DNA of 40,443 bases from Cytophagaceae bacterium (GCA_027488335.1 JAIYBU010000191.1:1-40443), one strand, 5' to 3'; positions 1 through 11,166 are shown, numbered from the stretch's first letter. Numbers and translations: made by a program. Notes: generated from the sequence alone by a model not told the origin.

Positions 1-93
1 AGTGAGCAAGCAAGCTACATCAACGGCCAAATTCTGTGTGCCGATGGTGGTTTTGATGCGGCAGGAGTGGGCTTGCCAAGTTTGAGGGTTTAA
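1..93 (+). CDS. C-terminal end of a short-chain dehydrogenase/reductase (SDR), partial
   Basis: The window opens inside a reading frame that gives 30 residues and stops with TAA at 91-93. The peptide contains SYINGQILCADGGF, the typical C-terminal signature of classical SDR oxidoreductases (sxYitGq.i.vDGG). The family reduces or oxidises alcohols, sugars or ketones with NAD(P)H. Catalytic Tyr/Lys and the Rossmann fold lie outside the window, so the substrate cannot be named. The MFS gene starts only 41 nt downstream on the same strand, so the two are probably cotranscribed, for example as uptake and oxidation of one metabolite. Family assignment is firm, function is open. Confidence 0.8.
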   Translation, partial: SEQASYINGQILCADGGFDAAGVGLPSLRV

Positions 94-134
94 ATATTCA
101 TTGATTCTATCATTCATTCAATCACTCATTAAAC

Positions 135-1343
135 GTGAAAAGACATATCTGGTTAGCCATTATCGCCTCGGCTTTAGGCTTTTTTGTTGATTTGTACGAC
201 ATCATGATTTTGAGCGTCGTCAGAAAACCCAGCCTTTTGGCGATGGGCGTAGCCGAAGCTGATTTACTTTCAAAAGGCGTTTGGCTAATCAATATTCAGA
301 TGGCAGGTATGCTTATCGGAGGATTCATTTGGGGAATTATCGGTGATAAAATGGGGCGATTATCGGTTTTATTTGGCTCTATTATTTTATATTCTTCCGC
401 CACTTTTGCCAATGCTTACGCCCCAAATTTTGAAATTTATTTACTATTAAGATTTCTGGCAGGAATTGGCTTAGCTGGCGAATTGGGTGCTGCCATTACG
501 CTCGTAACCGAACAAATGCCACAAAAATTCAGAGGAATTGGCCCCGCAATAATCGGTGGTTGCGGAATGCTTGGAGCAATTTTCGGAGCATTCATCGGAG
601 GTAAATACTCGTGGCAATTTACTTATCAATTAGGTGGAGGTTTGGGTTTTTTGTTGTTGATTCTTCGTTTAGGCGTGCTGGAATCTGGGCTTTTCAACGA
701 AATGAAAGGAAAAACCAGCAACAGAGGTGATTTGCGATTACTTTTCAAAAACAAAGATTATATCAGAAAATACCTCAGTATTTGTGTCTTGGGTTTTCCA
801 GTTTGGTATGTCAATGGCGTAGTCATGACTTTCACGCCCGAAATTGCCAAAGCTTGGGGTATGGCTCAAGCCCCTTCGGTATCGGAGGTTGTTATTTATT
901 ATTTTTTAGGACTAACCTTCGGCGATTTAACGGGCGGATTTGTGAGCCAATATTTTCAAAGTCGCAAAAAAGCCATTCGTCTGTATTTATCGCTTTATGC
1001 CTTAGCTGCTATTGTATTTTTTATTGTAGGAAATCAATCAGCCATGGTTTACAAAATTTTGATTTTGTTCTTGGGCTTTTGCGTGGGTTATTCGATTGTC
1101 TTGCTTACACTCGCTGCCGAACAATACGGTACAAATATCAGAGCTACCGTTACGACTTCTTCATTGAATATCCTCCGTGCAACGGTTATTCCTCAAACCC
1201 TACTTTTTGAGTTTTTGAATCCATACATAGGAACAGTTAACTCGGCAATGGCAGTAGGAGTGATGGCTATTTTATTGGCATTCTGGGGGCTTAGCAATTT
1301 AGAAGAAACATTCCACAAGGATTTGAATTATACAGAATCATAA
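135..1343 (+). CDS. MFS transporter, metabolite:H+ symporter-like
   Basis: A 402-residue hydrophobic protein with about 12 predicted membrane segments. It starts at a GTG codon that puts the Met at the edge of the first membrane helix (LAIIASALGFFVDLYDIMIL), and no better start is seen. The loop after helix 2 carries GDKMGR, the conserved MFS motif A (GxxxDRxGR). The acidic FFVDLYD in helix 1 and RFLAGIGLAGELGAA in helix 4 resemble the metabolite:H+ symporter and sugar-phosphate/aromatic-acid branches of the superfamily. It probably imports a small organic acid or sugar acid, but the substrate is not visible. It follows the SDR closely and precedes the ThuA/dehydrogenase gene by 98 nt. Confidence 0.88.
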   Translation: MKRHIWLAIIASALGFFVDLYDIMILSVVRKPSLLAMGVAEADLLSKGVWLINIQMAGMLIGGFIWGIIGDKMGRLSVLFGSIILYSSATFANAYAPNFEIYLLLRFLAGIGLAGELGAAITLVTEQMPQKFRGIGPAIIGGCGMLGAIFGAFIGGKYSWQFTYQLGGGLGFLLLILRLGVLESGLFNEMKGKTSNRGDLRLLFKNKDYIRKYLSICVLGFPVWYVNGVVMTFTPEIAKAWGMAQAPSVSEVVIYYFLGLTFGDLTGGFVSQYFQSRKKAIRLYLSLYALAAIVFFIVGNQSAMVYKILILFLGFCVGYSIVLLTLAAEQYGTNIRATVTTSSLNILRATVIPQTLLFEFLNPYIGTVNSAMAVGVMAILLAFWGLSNLEETFHKDLNYTES

Positions 1344-1441
1344 ATATTAGTTTACCAAATATTGTGTAGAGAAGTTACATACAATGCTTTTACAAATGCG
1401 AAACAAATCAAAAAATAATTAAACAAATCAATTTCAATTAC

Positions 1442-4400
1442 ATGAAAAAACAGCGTACAACAATCATAAAAGGGCTTTTAAAGTCTGTTTTTATGTTGTT
1501 TTTTGTCAACTCTCTTTTTGCACAAACCAAGCTTAATGTATTGGTTTTTAGCAAAACGGCAGCGTTTCGCCATCAATCTATCGAAGCTGGTAAGAAGGCT
1601 TTAGATAAAATGGCCAAAGAAAAAGGCTTTGGAGTAAGTTTTACAGAAGATGCAAGCCAATTTACGGAAGCAAATTTGAAGAAATTCAATACCGTTATCT
1701 TCTTAAACACAACGGGCGATATTCTGAACAACGAGCAGCAAAATTCCTTTGAGCGATACATTCAAGCAGGTGGAGGTTATGTGGGCATTCATGCCGCCAC
1801 CGATACCGAATATGATTGGCCGTGGTATAATCAATTGGCAGGAGCTTGGTTTCTCGACCACCCAATGCCAAACAATGTGCAGAAAGGGAAGTTTTATGTA
1901 ACAAAAAAGAATGAACTTACCGCAGGAATGCCCGACGAGTTTGAACGTACCGATGAGTTTTATAGTTTCAAAGATATTTCTCCGAAAATCAATGTTGTCT
2001 TGAAAATTGATGAAAAATCTTATCAAGGAGGTAAAAATGGAGCAGACCATCCAATAAGCTGGTACCAAGAATTTAATGGCGGACGCTCGTTTTATACAGC
2101 AATGGGTCATACCGACGAAACGTTCTCGGAGCCACTTTTCTTGAATCATCTTTGGGCGGGTATCAAATATGCAGCAGGTGGCGAAACACCAAAACCACTC
2201 GATTTCTCGAAGGCTCGTCCAGAAGAAAATCGTTTTACGAAAGTAGTTTTGGAAGAAAAACTCGATGAACCAGTAGAACTAACTTTACTTGATAACGACC
2301 GTGTACTTTTCATTCAACGCAAAGGAGAAGTAAGACTTTATAATACTAAGACCAAAACACTTAAAACGATTACCAAACTTCCTGTGAGCCTTAAATATGT
2401 AAACAGAGAAGGAAAAGAATCGGTGGCTGAAGATGGACTTTTAGGCTTGAATAAAGACCCTAATTTCGCTCAAAATCATTGGATTTATCTATATTATTCT
2501 TCCGTAAAAGGCTCATACAATGTGCTTTCGAGATTTACAATGAAAGGCGATGACATTGATTTGAGTTCTGAAAAAGAAATGCTCAAAGTAGAAACCCAAC
2601 GTGAAGAATGCTGCCATACGGGTGGTTCGATTGATTGGGATAAATCAGGAAATTTATTCCTTTCTACGGGAGATAACACCAATCCGCACGCCTCAAATGG
2701 ATATAGCCCAAGCGATGAGCGTCCAGGAAGAAGTCCGTGGGATGCTCAAAAATCTTCGGCCAATACCAACGATTTACGTGGTAAAATTCTGAGAATTAAA
2801 CCGCAACCAGATGGTACTTATACCATTCCAGAAGGAAACCTCTTCCCGAAAGGCATGGACAAAACCCGACCAGAGATTTATACGATGGGACACCGTAACC
2901 CTTACAGAATTTCGGTTGATAAAAGAACTGGAAAACTATATTGGGGCGATGTAGGGCCTGATGCTTCAAAAGCCGACCCGAATCGTGGAGCGGCAGGAAC
3001 TTGCGAGTTCGGACAAGCCTCTACGGCTGGAAATTATGGTTGGCCTCATTTTGTGGGGGATAATAAAGCCTACAATAAATTTGATTTTGCAACGAATACT
3101 TCGGGTGCTAAATGGGATTACTTGAAACCCATGAATACGTCGCCAAACAACACGGGTTTAATTCAATTACCCGAAGCAAAAGGTGCGATGATTTGGTATT
3201 CGTACGCTAACAGCCAAGAATTTCCGTTGTTGGGTGCAGGCGGTTGTAACCCAATGTCGGGCCCAGTTTATTACAAAGCTGATTATGCAACAGCCAACCG
3301 AGCATTTCCTAAATATTATGATGGGAAACACTTTATATATGAGTGGATGCGTGGTTGGGTAATGGCCGTTAGTTTTGATAAAGATGGAAATTATGCTTCG
3401 ATGGAGCGTTTTATGCCAAGTTACAAATTCAGTAATCCGATGGACATGGAGTTTGCCGATAATGGCGATTTATATATGCTTGAATATGGCAGCGGTTGGT
3501 TTACGGCCAATGATGATGCTCGCCTAATTCGCATTGAATATAATGGCGGAAATCGTAAACCTCAAATTCAAGTGGCGGCTAACCAAATGGGCGGAGCGAT
3601 TCCTTTCAACCTTAAATTAAGTGCAAAAGGTACAACTGATGCGGACGGCGATGTGCTGAAATATACATGGAAGGTTACTTCAAAAAATGGTTTCGTGAAA
3701 GTAATTCCTACGCAAGAGGCTAACCTCACACTTACTAAAGCAGGTGTTTACAAAGCAACTCTTACAGTTGATGATGGTAAAGGTGGAATCAATAGCCAAT
3801 CGATGGAAATTACGGCAGGAAACGAACCGCCAGTATTGAGCCTTGATATGCCAAAAGCTAACAAGAGTTTCTACATTGCCAATAAATCGTTCGATTACGA
3901 AATCAAAGTAAAAGATAAAGAAGATGGCGAATTGAATAATGGAATTTCGGCGGAAAACGTTGCCGTAACTATTGATTATTTAGCCGAAGGTTTCGATAAA
4001 AACATGATTGCCATGGGACACCGCTCGGCCGATGCAAGTGCAGCTTATGCGACAGGTAAAAAACTCATTGAAGGTAGCGATTGTATGGCTTGCCACAAAA
4101 AAGATTCAAAATCTATCGGGCCAGCTTACCGAGAAGTGGCATTGAAATATAAAGGCGATAATAAAGCTCTTGAAACGCTTACTAAGAAAATTATTTCGGG
4201 TGGAAGTGGTGTTTGGGGCGAAACTGCCATGGCGGCTCACCCACAAATTTCGACGAATGATGCTTCTGAAATGGTGAAATACATCTTGAATATTGCCAAC
4301 GAAAAACCAAAATCTTCGTTGCCAGTAAAAGGGTCATTCACAACCAAAGCACCAGCATCTGATAAAAACAAAGGTGTGTATATTGTTCGTGCAGCCTATG

Positions 4401-5218
4401 AAGACCAAGGTTCAAACGGTTTGCCAGCCTTGAAATCGGAACAAAGTTTTATATTGAGAAACTCAAAAATCGACCCACACGGATTCGATGAATACGTGGA
4501 CATCAACAAAATGGCTTTTGGTGGAAACAACTTGGCAATTCCTTCAAAATCAGGTGCTTATATGATTATGAAGCAAGTAGATTTGACGGGGGTTTCAGAG
4601 ATTCAAGTAGGGGCAACCGCACCAAAACCACAGCTTGGAGCCGTTGGTGGAACAATTGAAGCACGTTTGGGTAGTCCGACGGGAGCATTGCTTGGGCGTT
4701 CGGCTTTCTTAGACCCTTCCGATAAAATGGATTTCACGCCAAAATCGGTCTCTGTACCTGTGCAGTTACCAAACAATGTAGAGGGTAAACTGCAAGATGT
4801 TTATGTGGTTTTCACCAATACAAAAGCAGAGTCAGGCTCATTGATGGTAGTGATGGGTCTTGAATTTAAAATGGCTTACGAAAGCTCATTGAAAGAACCA
4901 GCTAAAGTAGAGGCATCGGCAGGCAATGATTTCTTTGTAGGAAAATGGGCAACCAAAATGATTGGTACACCAGGTGGAGATGTTTCGATTGATATGGTGA
5001 TTGAAAGAAATAATGGTGTGCTTTCGGGTAAAATGATTTCTCAACAAATGGGAAGCCAAGCTTTTGAGAAAGTAGAAGAAATAGATGCCGAAAAAATCAA
5101 ATTATCGTTCTCAGCCAACGGAATGAATCTCAATATGGAACTCACCAAAGAAGATGCCGATAACATAAAAGGCAAACTTATGGGAATGATTGAGGTAAAA
5201 GGAAGTAGAATAAAATAA
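1442..5218 (+). CDS. Secreted ThuA / PQQ-type sugar dehydrogenase / PKD / cytochrome c multidomain protein
   Basis: A 1258-residue exported protein with a signal peptide ending near residue 28 (SLFAQ). Domains in order: ThuA-like at about 31-245 (LNVLVFSKTAAFRH, GGYVGIHAATD); a GSDH-type beta-propeller at about 262-700 (EDGLLGLNKDP, DLRGKILRI, YTMGHRNPYRI); a PKD fold at about 700-790; a cytochrome c domain at about 870-957 with heme motif C881-M-A-C884-H885; a CBM6-like beta-sandwich at about 1010-1147; and a C-terminal domain at 1162-1258. The propeller family oxidises sugars with PQQ, and the c-heme can take the electrons. ThuA proteins are linked to 3-keto-sugar metabolism, so periplasmic sugar oxidation is the best inference. 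The last domain is repeated as the separate downstream gene. Confidence 0.92.
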   Translation: MKKQRTTIIKGLLKSVFMLFFVNSLFAQTKLNVLVFSKTAAFRHQSIEAGKKALDKMAKEKGFGVSFTEDASQFTEANLKKFNTVIFLNTTGDILNNEQQNSFERYIQAGGGYVGIHAATDTEYDWPWYNQLAGAWFLDHPMPNNVQKGKFYVTKKNELTAGMPDEFERTDEFYSFKDISPKINVVLKIDEKSYQGGKNGADHPISWYQEFNGGRSFYTAMGHTDETFSEPLFLNHLWAGIKYAAGGETPKPLDFSKARPEENRFTKVVLEEKLDEPVELTLLDNDRVLFIQRKGEVRLYNTKTKTLKTITKLPVSLKYVNREGKESVAEDGLLGLNKDPNFAQNHWIYLYYSSVKGSYNVLSRFTMKGDDIDLSSEKEMLKVETQREECCHTGGSIDWDKSGNLFLSTGDNTNPHASNGYSPSDERPGRSPWDAQKSSANTNDLRGKILRIKPQPDGTYTIPEGNLFPKGMDKTRPEIYTMGHRNPYRISVDKRTGKLYWGDVGPDASKADPNRGAAGTCEFGQASTAGNYGWPHFVGDNKAYNKFDFATNTSGAKWDYLKPMNTSPNNTGLIQLPEAKGAMIWYSYANSQEFPLLGAGGCNPMSGPVYYKADYATANRAFPKYYDGKHFIYEWMRGWVMAVSFDKDGNYASMERFMPSYKFSNPMDMEFADNGDLYMLEYGSGWFTANDDARLIRIEYNGGNRKPQIQVAANQMGGAIPFNLKLSAKGTTDADGDVLKYTWKVTSKNGFVKVIPTQEANLTLTKAGVYKATLTVDDGKGGINSQSMEITAGNEPPVLSLDMPKANKSFYIANKSFDYEIKVKDKEDGELNNGISAENVAVTIDYLAEGFDKNMIAMGHRSADASAAYATGKKLIEGSDCMACHKKDSKSIGPAYREVALKYKGDNKALETLTKKIISGGSGVWGETAMAAHPQISTNDASEMVKYILNIANEKPKSSLPVKGSFTTKAPASDKNKGVYIVRAAYEDQGSNGLPALKSEQSFILRNSKIDPHGFDEYVDINKMAFGGNNLAIPSKSGAYMIMKQVDLTGVSEIQVGATAPKPQLGAVGGTIEARLGSPTGALLGRSAFLDPSDKMDFTPKSVSVPVQLPNNVEGKLQDVYVVFTNTKAESGSLMVVMGLEFKMAYESSLKEPAKVEASAGNDFFVGKWATKMIGTPGGDVSIDMVIERNNGVLSGKMISQQMGSQAFEKVEEIDAEKIKLSFSANGMNLNMELTKEDADNIKGKLMGMIEVKGSRIK

Positions 5219-5246
5219 GTATAAACCTATAAATTAACTAAATAAA

Positions 5247-5615
5247 ATGAAAAAACTAAGTGTTCTCGTAGTGCTTTTTGTATTGGGTCTTTCGTTCAAT
5301 ACATTTGCTCAGTCTGAATTTTTTGCAGCAAAATGGGAAATTACCGTTGTTGGTACACCCAATGGAGATGCCAAATTTGTAACCAAACTCGATAGAAAAG
5401 ATGGAAAGCTTTCTGGCGAACTTACGTTAGTAGGTGATGCTTCTGCACCAAAAATTCCGATTACAAACATCGAAGAATCAGCTGATAAACTTGTACTTTA
5501 TTTTTCCGCTCAAGGGTATGACGTAAACGTTGAACTTACGAAGGTTGATAACGATAATCTAAAAGGAACGTTGATGAATATGTTTGAGGCAAAAGCCATA
5601 CGAGTAAAAGAATAA
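5247..5615 (+). CDS. Small secreted protein, paralog of the C-terminal domain of the upstream ThuA/dehydrogenase protein
   Basis: 122 residues with a clear signal peptide (MKKLSVLVVLFVLGLSFNTFAQ). The mature part aligns end to end with residues 1162-1258 of the gene 28 nt upstream. Shared features are FF..KW, GTP.GD, R..G.LSG, FSA.G, ELTK.D.DN.KG.LM.M.E.K and the basic tail. It therefore looks like a duplicated, free-standing copy of that domain, probably a small all-beta fold. It is almost certainly in the same operon. No enzyme motif is visible. It may bind the large enzyme, its substrate or the envelope. The paralogy is seen directly; the role is unknown. Confidence 0.85.
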   Translation: MKKLSVLVVLFVLGLSFNTFAQSEFFAAKWEITVVGTPNGDAKFVTKLDRKDGKLSGELTLVGDASAPKIPITNIEESADKLVLYFSAQGYDVNVELTKVDNDNLKGTLMNMFEAKAIRVKE

Positions 5616-5653
5616 ATAGTATGTAAATACTGATTATTAGATTTTAAACAAAT

Positions 5654-5683
5654 AAAAAGAGCGGCCACTGTGTCGCTCTTTTT
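5654..5683 (+). terminator. Intrinsic terminator after the ThuA operon
   Basis: Perfect 10-bp stem AAAAAGAGCG / CGCTCTTTTT with a 10-nt loop, ending in a T-run, 38 nt after the stop of the small secreted gene. Confidence 0.9.
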
Positions 5684-5691
5684 GTTAGTAG

Positions 5692-5722
5692 GCTTATTCA
5701 GAAAGAAACTTTCTAAATAAGC
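5692..5722. repeat. Second hairpin just behind the terminator
   Basis: 14-bp inverted repeat GCTTATTCAGAAAG / CTTTCTAAATAAGC with a 3-nt loop and one mismatch. It lies between the terminator and the start of the luciferase-like gene at 5758, so it would sit in that gene's 5' leader or promoter region. It could be a backup terminator or an operator. Confidence 0.55.
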
Positions 5723-5757
5723 TTGGGGTTTTTAAAGAAAGAGATAGATTACACCGA

Positions 5758-6750
5758 ATGACAAAAATACCATTATCAGTTTTAGAACTTGCCACCGTAG
5801 TAGAGGGAGGAACACACCAAGAGGCGATTGCAAATACGGTTGAAATTGCCAAAAATGCTGAAAATTTAGGCTATAAACGTATTTGGATGGCTGAACACCA
5901 CAATATGGAATACATTGCCAGTTCGGCAACCTCAGTTTTGATTGGCCACGTTGCAGGCAAAACAAATACGATTCGAGTAGGTTCGGGCGGAATTATGTTG
6001 CCCAATCATAGCCCCTTAGTTATTGCCGAACAGTTTGGTACGTTAGAATCAATTTACCCCAACCGCATTGATTTAGGTTTAGGTAGAGCCCCAGGTTCTG
6101 ACCAACTCACGGCCATGGCATTACGAAGAAATCAAGAAACTGCTCATAATTTTCCAGAAGATGTTAGGCAATTGCAAGACTATTTTAGCGAGGATAACCG
6201 TGATGCTCGTGTGAGAGCATTCCCAGGTGAAGGCTTGGATATTCCTATTTGGATTTTAGGTTCAAGTACCGACAGTGCATATCTGGCCGCCAAAATGGGA
6301 CTTCCTTATGCTTTTGCTTCGCATTTTGCACCTGCTCAGTTTCGAGTGGCTATCAAAATCTATCGTGAGAATTTTAAACCATCGGAAGCTTTAGAAAAAC
6401 CTTACGTGATGGCGTGCGTAAATGTTTTAGGTGCGGATACAGATGAAGAAGCGAGTATACTGCTAAATACACTCATTAGCCTTTTTGTGGGCATTATCAC
6501 TAACAAACGTAAACCTTTAAGGCCTGTTGATAAACTCCCCGAAGTTTATCAAATTCCTGAAGTGAGACAAGCCGTTAATCAAATGCTTGCCTGTACGTTT
6601 TATGGAAGCAAAGAAACACTACAAGCAAACCTTTCGGCTTTTATCGAAGAAACAGGCATTGATGAGTTAATGGTAGCTTCGCACATTTTTGATTTAAATG
6701 CTAAACTAAAATCGTTCTTGATTTTAAAAGATGCCCTAAGTTTAAATTAA
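5758..6750 (+). CDS. LLM-class flavin-dependent oxidoreductase (luciferase-like monooxygenase)
   Basis: A 330-residue cytoplasmic protein of the bacterial luciferase-like TIM-barrel family (PF00296), YhbW/MsnO8-like branch. Visible signatures are [14 protein letters not shown] at the first strand, [45 protein letters not shown], and [15 protein letters not shown] in the C-terminal half. Members use reduced flavin (FMNH2) and O2 to oxidise small organic substrates. Length and motifs match the family. The start is the ATG at 5758, in a leader that holds a hairpin. It stands alone between two terminators, so it is probably monocistronic. The physiological substrate is unknown for this branch. 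Confidence 0.9.
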   Translation: MTKIPLSVLELATVVEGGTHQEAIANTVEIAKNAENLGYKRIWMAEHHNMEYIASSATSVLIGHVAGKTNTIRVGSGGIMLPNHSPLVIAEQFGTLESIYPNRIDLGLGRAPGSDQLTAMALRRNQETAHNFPEDVRQLQDYFSEDNRDARVRAFPGEGLDIPIWILGSSTDSAYLAAKMGLPYAFASHFAPAQFRVAIKIYRENFKPSEALEKPYVMACVNVLGADTDEEASILLNTLISLFVGIITNKRKPLRPVDKLPEVYQIPEVRQAVNQMLACTFYGSKETLQANLSAFIEETGIDELMVASHIFDLNAKLKSFLILKDALSLN

Positions 6751-6773
6751 AAAGAAGATAAGTCATTGATTTC

Positions 6774-6804
6774 AAAGAGCTGGATTGTTGAATTCCAGCT
6801 CTTT
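6774..6804 (+). terminator. Intrinsic terminator after the luciferase-like gene
   Basis: Perfect 11-bp stem AAAGAGCTGGA / TCCAGCTCTTT with a 9-nt loop, 23 nt after the stop codon. Confidence 0.85.
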
Positions 6805-6850
6805 ATGTTTCTATATCATTGTTTGATTTTTGTAAGTTTTACTTTGAATT

Positions 6851-6885
6851 TTGTTTAATATCCTCGTACTAAAGCGGTAGTTTTG
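6851..6885 (+). promoter_or_regulatory. Candidate Bacteroidota promoter for the 6914 gene
   Basis: TAGTTTTG at 6878-6885 fits the -7 consensus TAnnTTTG. TTGTTT at 6851-6856 is a possible -33 element 21 nt upstream. The start codon follows 28 nt after the -7 box. Confidence 0.45.
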
Positions 6886-6913
6886 TAATAGAAAATAGAC
6901 CTTTTTTATTAAA

Positions 6914-7681
6914 ATGCACTACTTAAACAAAACTCCTCTTTTTTCAAAAGTACTCTTATTGTTTCTTTTTTGTAATACTGAGATTTTTGCACAAAAAGCC
7001 GATTCAGTCAAAAAAACAGAGCCGTTGCACGCAACCGCCAATATTCAAATTACGAACAATGGCGTATCGCTATTTCCAAACCTAATGCTTGGCAAACCTG
7101 CCGCAATTTTTAATTTAACGGTTGGGAAAAAACATATTTTCTTTGAGCCAGAACTTCGTTGGAGGCTAAACGGTGAGCCGTGGTCGTATATTTTTTGGCT
7201 AAGATACCGACCAAAACGCACCGAGCATTTTAGTTGGCATGTGGGGGCTCATCCTTCGTATGTGGTTCGTCCAAGCCAAGTAACAATCAATGGAAACATA
7301 GAAAATAGGTGGGTGGCTAATCGTTTTTTTGCGACCGAATTTGTGCCAGTTTGGCATCATTCTGCCAAATTTTCGGTGGGTTTACATATCTTAGGCTCAA
7401 AAGGTTTAGATAAAAACTATGGTGTTCAGAAAAGTTCTTATGTTTCGCTTCAACCACGCTTTCCGAATATCGGAATTTCAAAAAACTATTATTTAGCCTT
7501 CTTTCCGCAAGTTTTTTATCTAACCTTAGATGATAAAAAAGGTACTTATTACAGCCAAATGCTTAGTTTTAATAGAAAAAAGTTGCCTGTCTATGTATCA
7601 ACTATATTTACACGTAAACTAAAATCAACCATTGCGGGCGATAATGTGGTTTGGAATGTTGGGTTAAATTACCGCTTGTAA
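6914..7681 (+). CDS. Exported protein, probable outer-membrane beta-barrel, unknown function
   Basis: 255 residues. The first ~27 form a signal peptide (KVLLLFLFCNTEIFAQ). The mature part is rich in alternating aromatic and polar strands (HIFFEPELRWRLNG, WSYIFWLRYRPKR, YYLAFFPQVFYLTLDD, VSTIFTRKLKS) and ends as WNVGLNYRL. That is compatible with a small outer-membrane barrel of about 8-10 strands whose last strand is at the C-terminus. No catalytic motif is seen and I do not recognise a named family. It is followed at 11 nt by the AraC regulator, so it may share its transcript. Export is well supported; the barrel is an inference. Confidence 0.75.
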   Translation: MHYLNKTPLFSKVLLLFLFCNTEIFAQKADSVKKTEPLHATANIQITNNGVSLFPNLMLGKPAAIFNLTVGKKHIFFEPELRWRLNGEPWSYIFWLRYRPKRTEHFSWHVGAHPSYVVRPSQVTINGNIENRWVANRFFATEFVPVWHHSAKFSVGLHILGSKGLDKNYGVQKSSYVSLQPRFPNIGISKNYYLAFFPQVFYLTLDDKKGTYYSQMLSFNRKKLPVYVSTIFTRKLKSTIAGDNVVWNVGLNYRL

Positions 7682-7692
7682 ACACACTTTTT

Positions 7693-9613
<1,921 letters not shown>

Positions 9614-9633
9614 TTGGCTGTTTTTGGGGTTAA

Positions 9634-9673
9634 ACTACAACTGTAAGTTTCGTTAAAAACTTACGGTTGTAGT
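9634..9673. terminator. Bidirectional terminator between convergent genes
   Basis: 17-bp stem ACTACAACTGTAAGTTT / AAACTTACGGTTGTAGT with one G-U pair and a 6-nt loop. It lies between the aldo/keto reductase (+) and the FAD oxidase (-), which converge here. Confidence 0.85.
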
Positions 9674-9694
9674 ATTGATATTCTAAAAGTTTCT

Positions 9695-11041
9695 TTAAGC
9701 GAATAAATTTGTATCAATGTATTCGTTTCTGAATTTACCTTCGGGGTCATGTTTGGTCATTAATGCCTTGAAATCATTCAACTTTGCGATTCTTGACTGC
9801 AAAACAGAGGGTTTTAAAGTGAATATTTTTCCCCAATGCGGTCTTGGATTAAATGGGGCAAGTGCTTCTTCGATGAATGGCAGTACTTTTAATACTTCTT
9901 CTGTTTCTTGTTTCCAAGTAAAGTGAAAAGCCACACAGGTTTTCTTATACATCGGACTCATCGGTAAATCATCGCCCGCAATGGCTCGTACTTCGGTGAT
10001 GAATAAATGTGGTGTAACTTTCTCGTTGAGTTTTTCGATGGCCATTAATCCTTCGTAGGCATTTTCAAAGGGAATAAAAAACTCTGATTGCAGTTCTTTG
10101 CCACTACTTGGTGTAAAACCCATTTTAAAGTGTGGCATACGCTCGTACCACGGGCCTTCAATGCCCATTTGGTCAGTACAATTTACTGGGTCGAGAGCTT
10201 CGATTGGGTGAAGGTTTTTGGTTTGAAGTTTTGCTCCGTAAAACTCTGGGGCAATTTCTTTCATAGCATCAGCTTTGCTTTTTATCCAAACTTCGCTGAT
10301 GTTTTTCTTTGTCCAATCGGTAAATAAACTTACGCTATATCCTGCCGACATGATGGCCTCAAAGTTTTTTTCCAGCTCTGCCATCGGCAAATTTTGATAA
10401 ACTACTTGCTTCATTTTGAAAGTTGGTTGCAGGGCCAACGTCATTTTTGTGATGATTCCCAAAGCTCCCAAATTGACAACCGCCATCGTGAATTCTTCGC
10501 CATCTTTTTCTTTCGATAAACTAACGATTTCACCTTTACCATTAACAAACTCTAATGCCACTACTTGCGTGGCCAAATTTCCATTTTTGATACCAGAACC
10601 GTGCGTGGCAGTAGCACACGCACCAGCCACCGAAATATGAGGAAGTGAGGCCAAATTATAAAGTGCAAAGCCATTATCATCAAGATATTTGCATAAATCA
10701 CCGTATTTAATGCCTGCTTCTACAGTTATGGTTTGTTTTTCTTTATCAAGCGAAATAATCTTATTGAATTCTGCCGATGAGATTTGGTTTTCGGTGCTAT
10801 CAGCAATTTTATTGAAGCAGTGTTTAGTCCCAAGACCACGAACTTTCTTTACTTTTTTGATGGTTTCTTGTAATTCTGCTACGGTTTTGGGTGTGTGCAG
10901 ATTATCGGTGCTATATGTTAAGTTTCCCGCCCAGTTGGTGCGTGGGTCAGATTTTGGTTTTTCAGCACATGAAAATAATTGTGGAAATGCCGCTCCAGCA
11001 GCCAAAACTGAGGAAGTTTTGAGAAAAGTTCTTTTGTTCAT
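9695..11041 (-). CDS. FAD-dependent sugar/alditol oxidase, D-arabinono-1,4-lactone oxidase family, exported
   Basis: 448 residues from the ATG at 11041; six extra codons upstream are unlikely to be used. The N-terminus (KRTFLKTSSVLAAGAAFPQLFSC) looks like a Tat-type signal with a lipobox-like LFSC, so it may be a membrane-anchored periplasmic protein. The FAD-binding domain (PF01565) shows GLGTKHCFN, where His74 aligns with the flavin-linking His of alditol oxidase, then SVAGACATATHGSG. The C-terminal half is the ALO domain (PF04030). The family oxidises polyols or sugar lactones and makes H2O2. It is the last gene of the long minus-strand array, separated from the carboxylesterase by a palindromic repeat. 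Confidence 0.9.
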   Translation of the reverse strand: MNKRTFLKTSSVLAAGAAFPQLFSCAEKPKSDPRTNWAGNLTYSTDNLHTPKTVAELQETIKKVKKVRGLGTKHCFNKIADSTENQISSAEFNKIISLDKEKQTITVEAGIKYGDLCKYLDDNGFALYNLASLPHISVAGACATATHGSGIKNGNLATQVVALEFVNGKGEIVSLSKEKDGEEFTMAVVNLGALGIITKMTLALQPTFKMKQVVYQNLPMAELEKNFEAIMSAGYSVSLFTDWTKKNISEVWIKSKADAMKEIAPEFYGAKLQTKNLHPIEALDPVNCTDQMGIEGPWYERMPHFKMGFTPSSGKELQSEFFIPFENAYEGLMAIEKLNEKVTPHLFITEVRAIAGDDLPMSPMYKKTCVAFHFTWKQETEEVLKVLPFIEEALAPFNPRPHWGKIFTLKPSVLQSRIAKLNDFKALMTKHDPEGKFRNEYIDTNLFA

Positions 11042-11121
11042 TCTAATAGGTTTTTGCAAGGTTTGAATAAAGTTTAATAAAGCTTGTTTGAAAAGTTGTG
11101 GGAAACAAACAAGAGCTAACC

Positions 11122-11166
11122 AACGTCGGCAAGGATTGAACCTATGTGGAACTGCTTGCCGACGTT
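11122..11166. repeat. Palindromic intergenic repeat (AACGTCGGCAAG type)
   Basis: Perfect 12-bp inverted repeat AACGTCGGCAAG / CTTGCCGACGTT around a 21-nt loop, between the carboxylesterase and the FAD oxidase. There is no T-run on either strand, so it is more like a dispersed REP-type repeat than a classic terminator. Confidence 0.65.

Noticed and set aside
782..1210. 142-codon open frame overlapping the MFS gene in another frame
   Set aside because: Shadow of a conserved membrane protein gene, rich in Cys and Arg with no domain.
11122..11166. Intrinsic terminator after the carboxylesterase
   Set aside because: The stem is strong but no T-run follows on either strand, so it is listed as a repeat.
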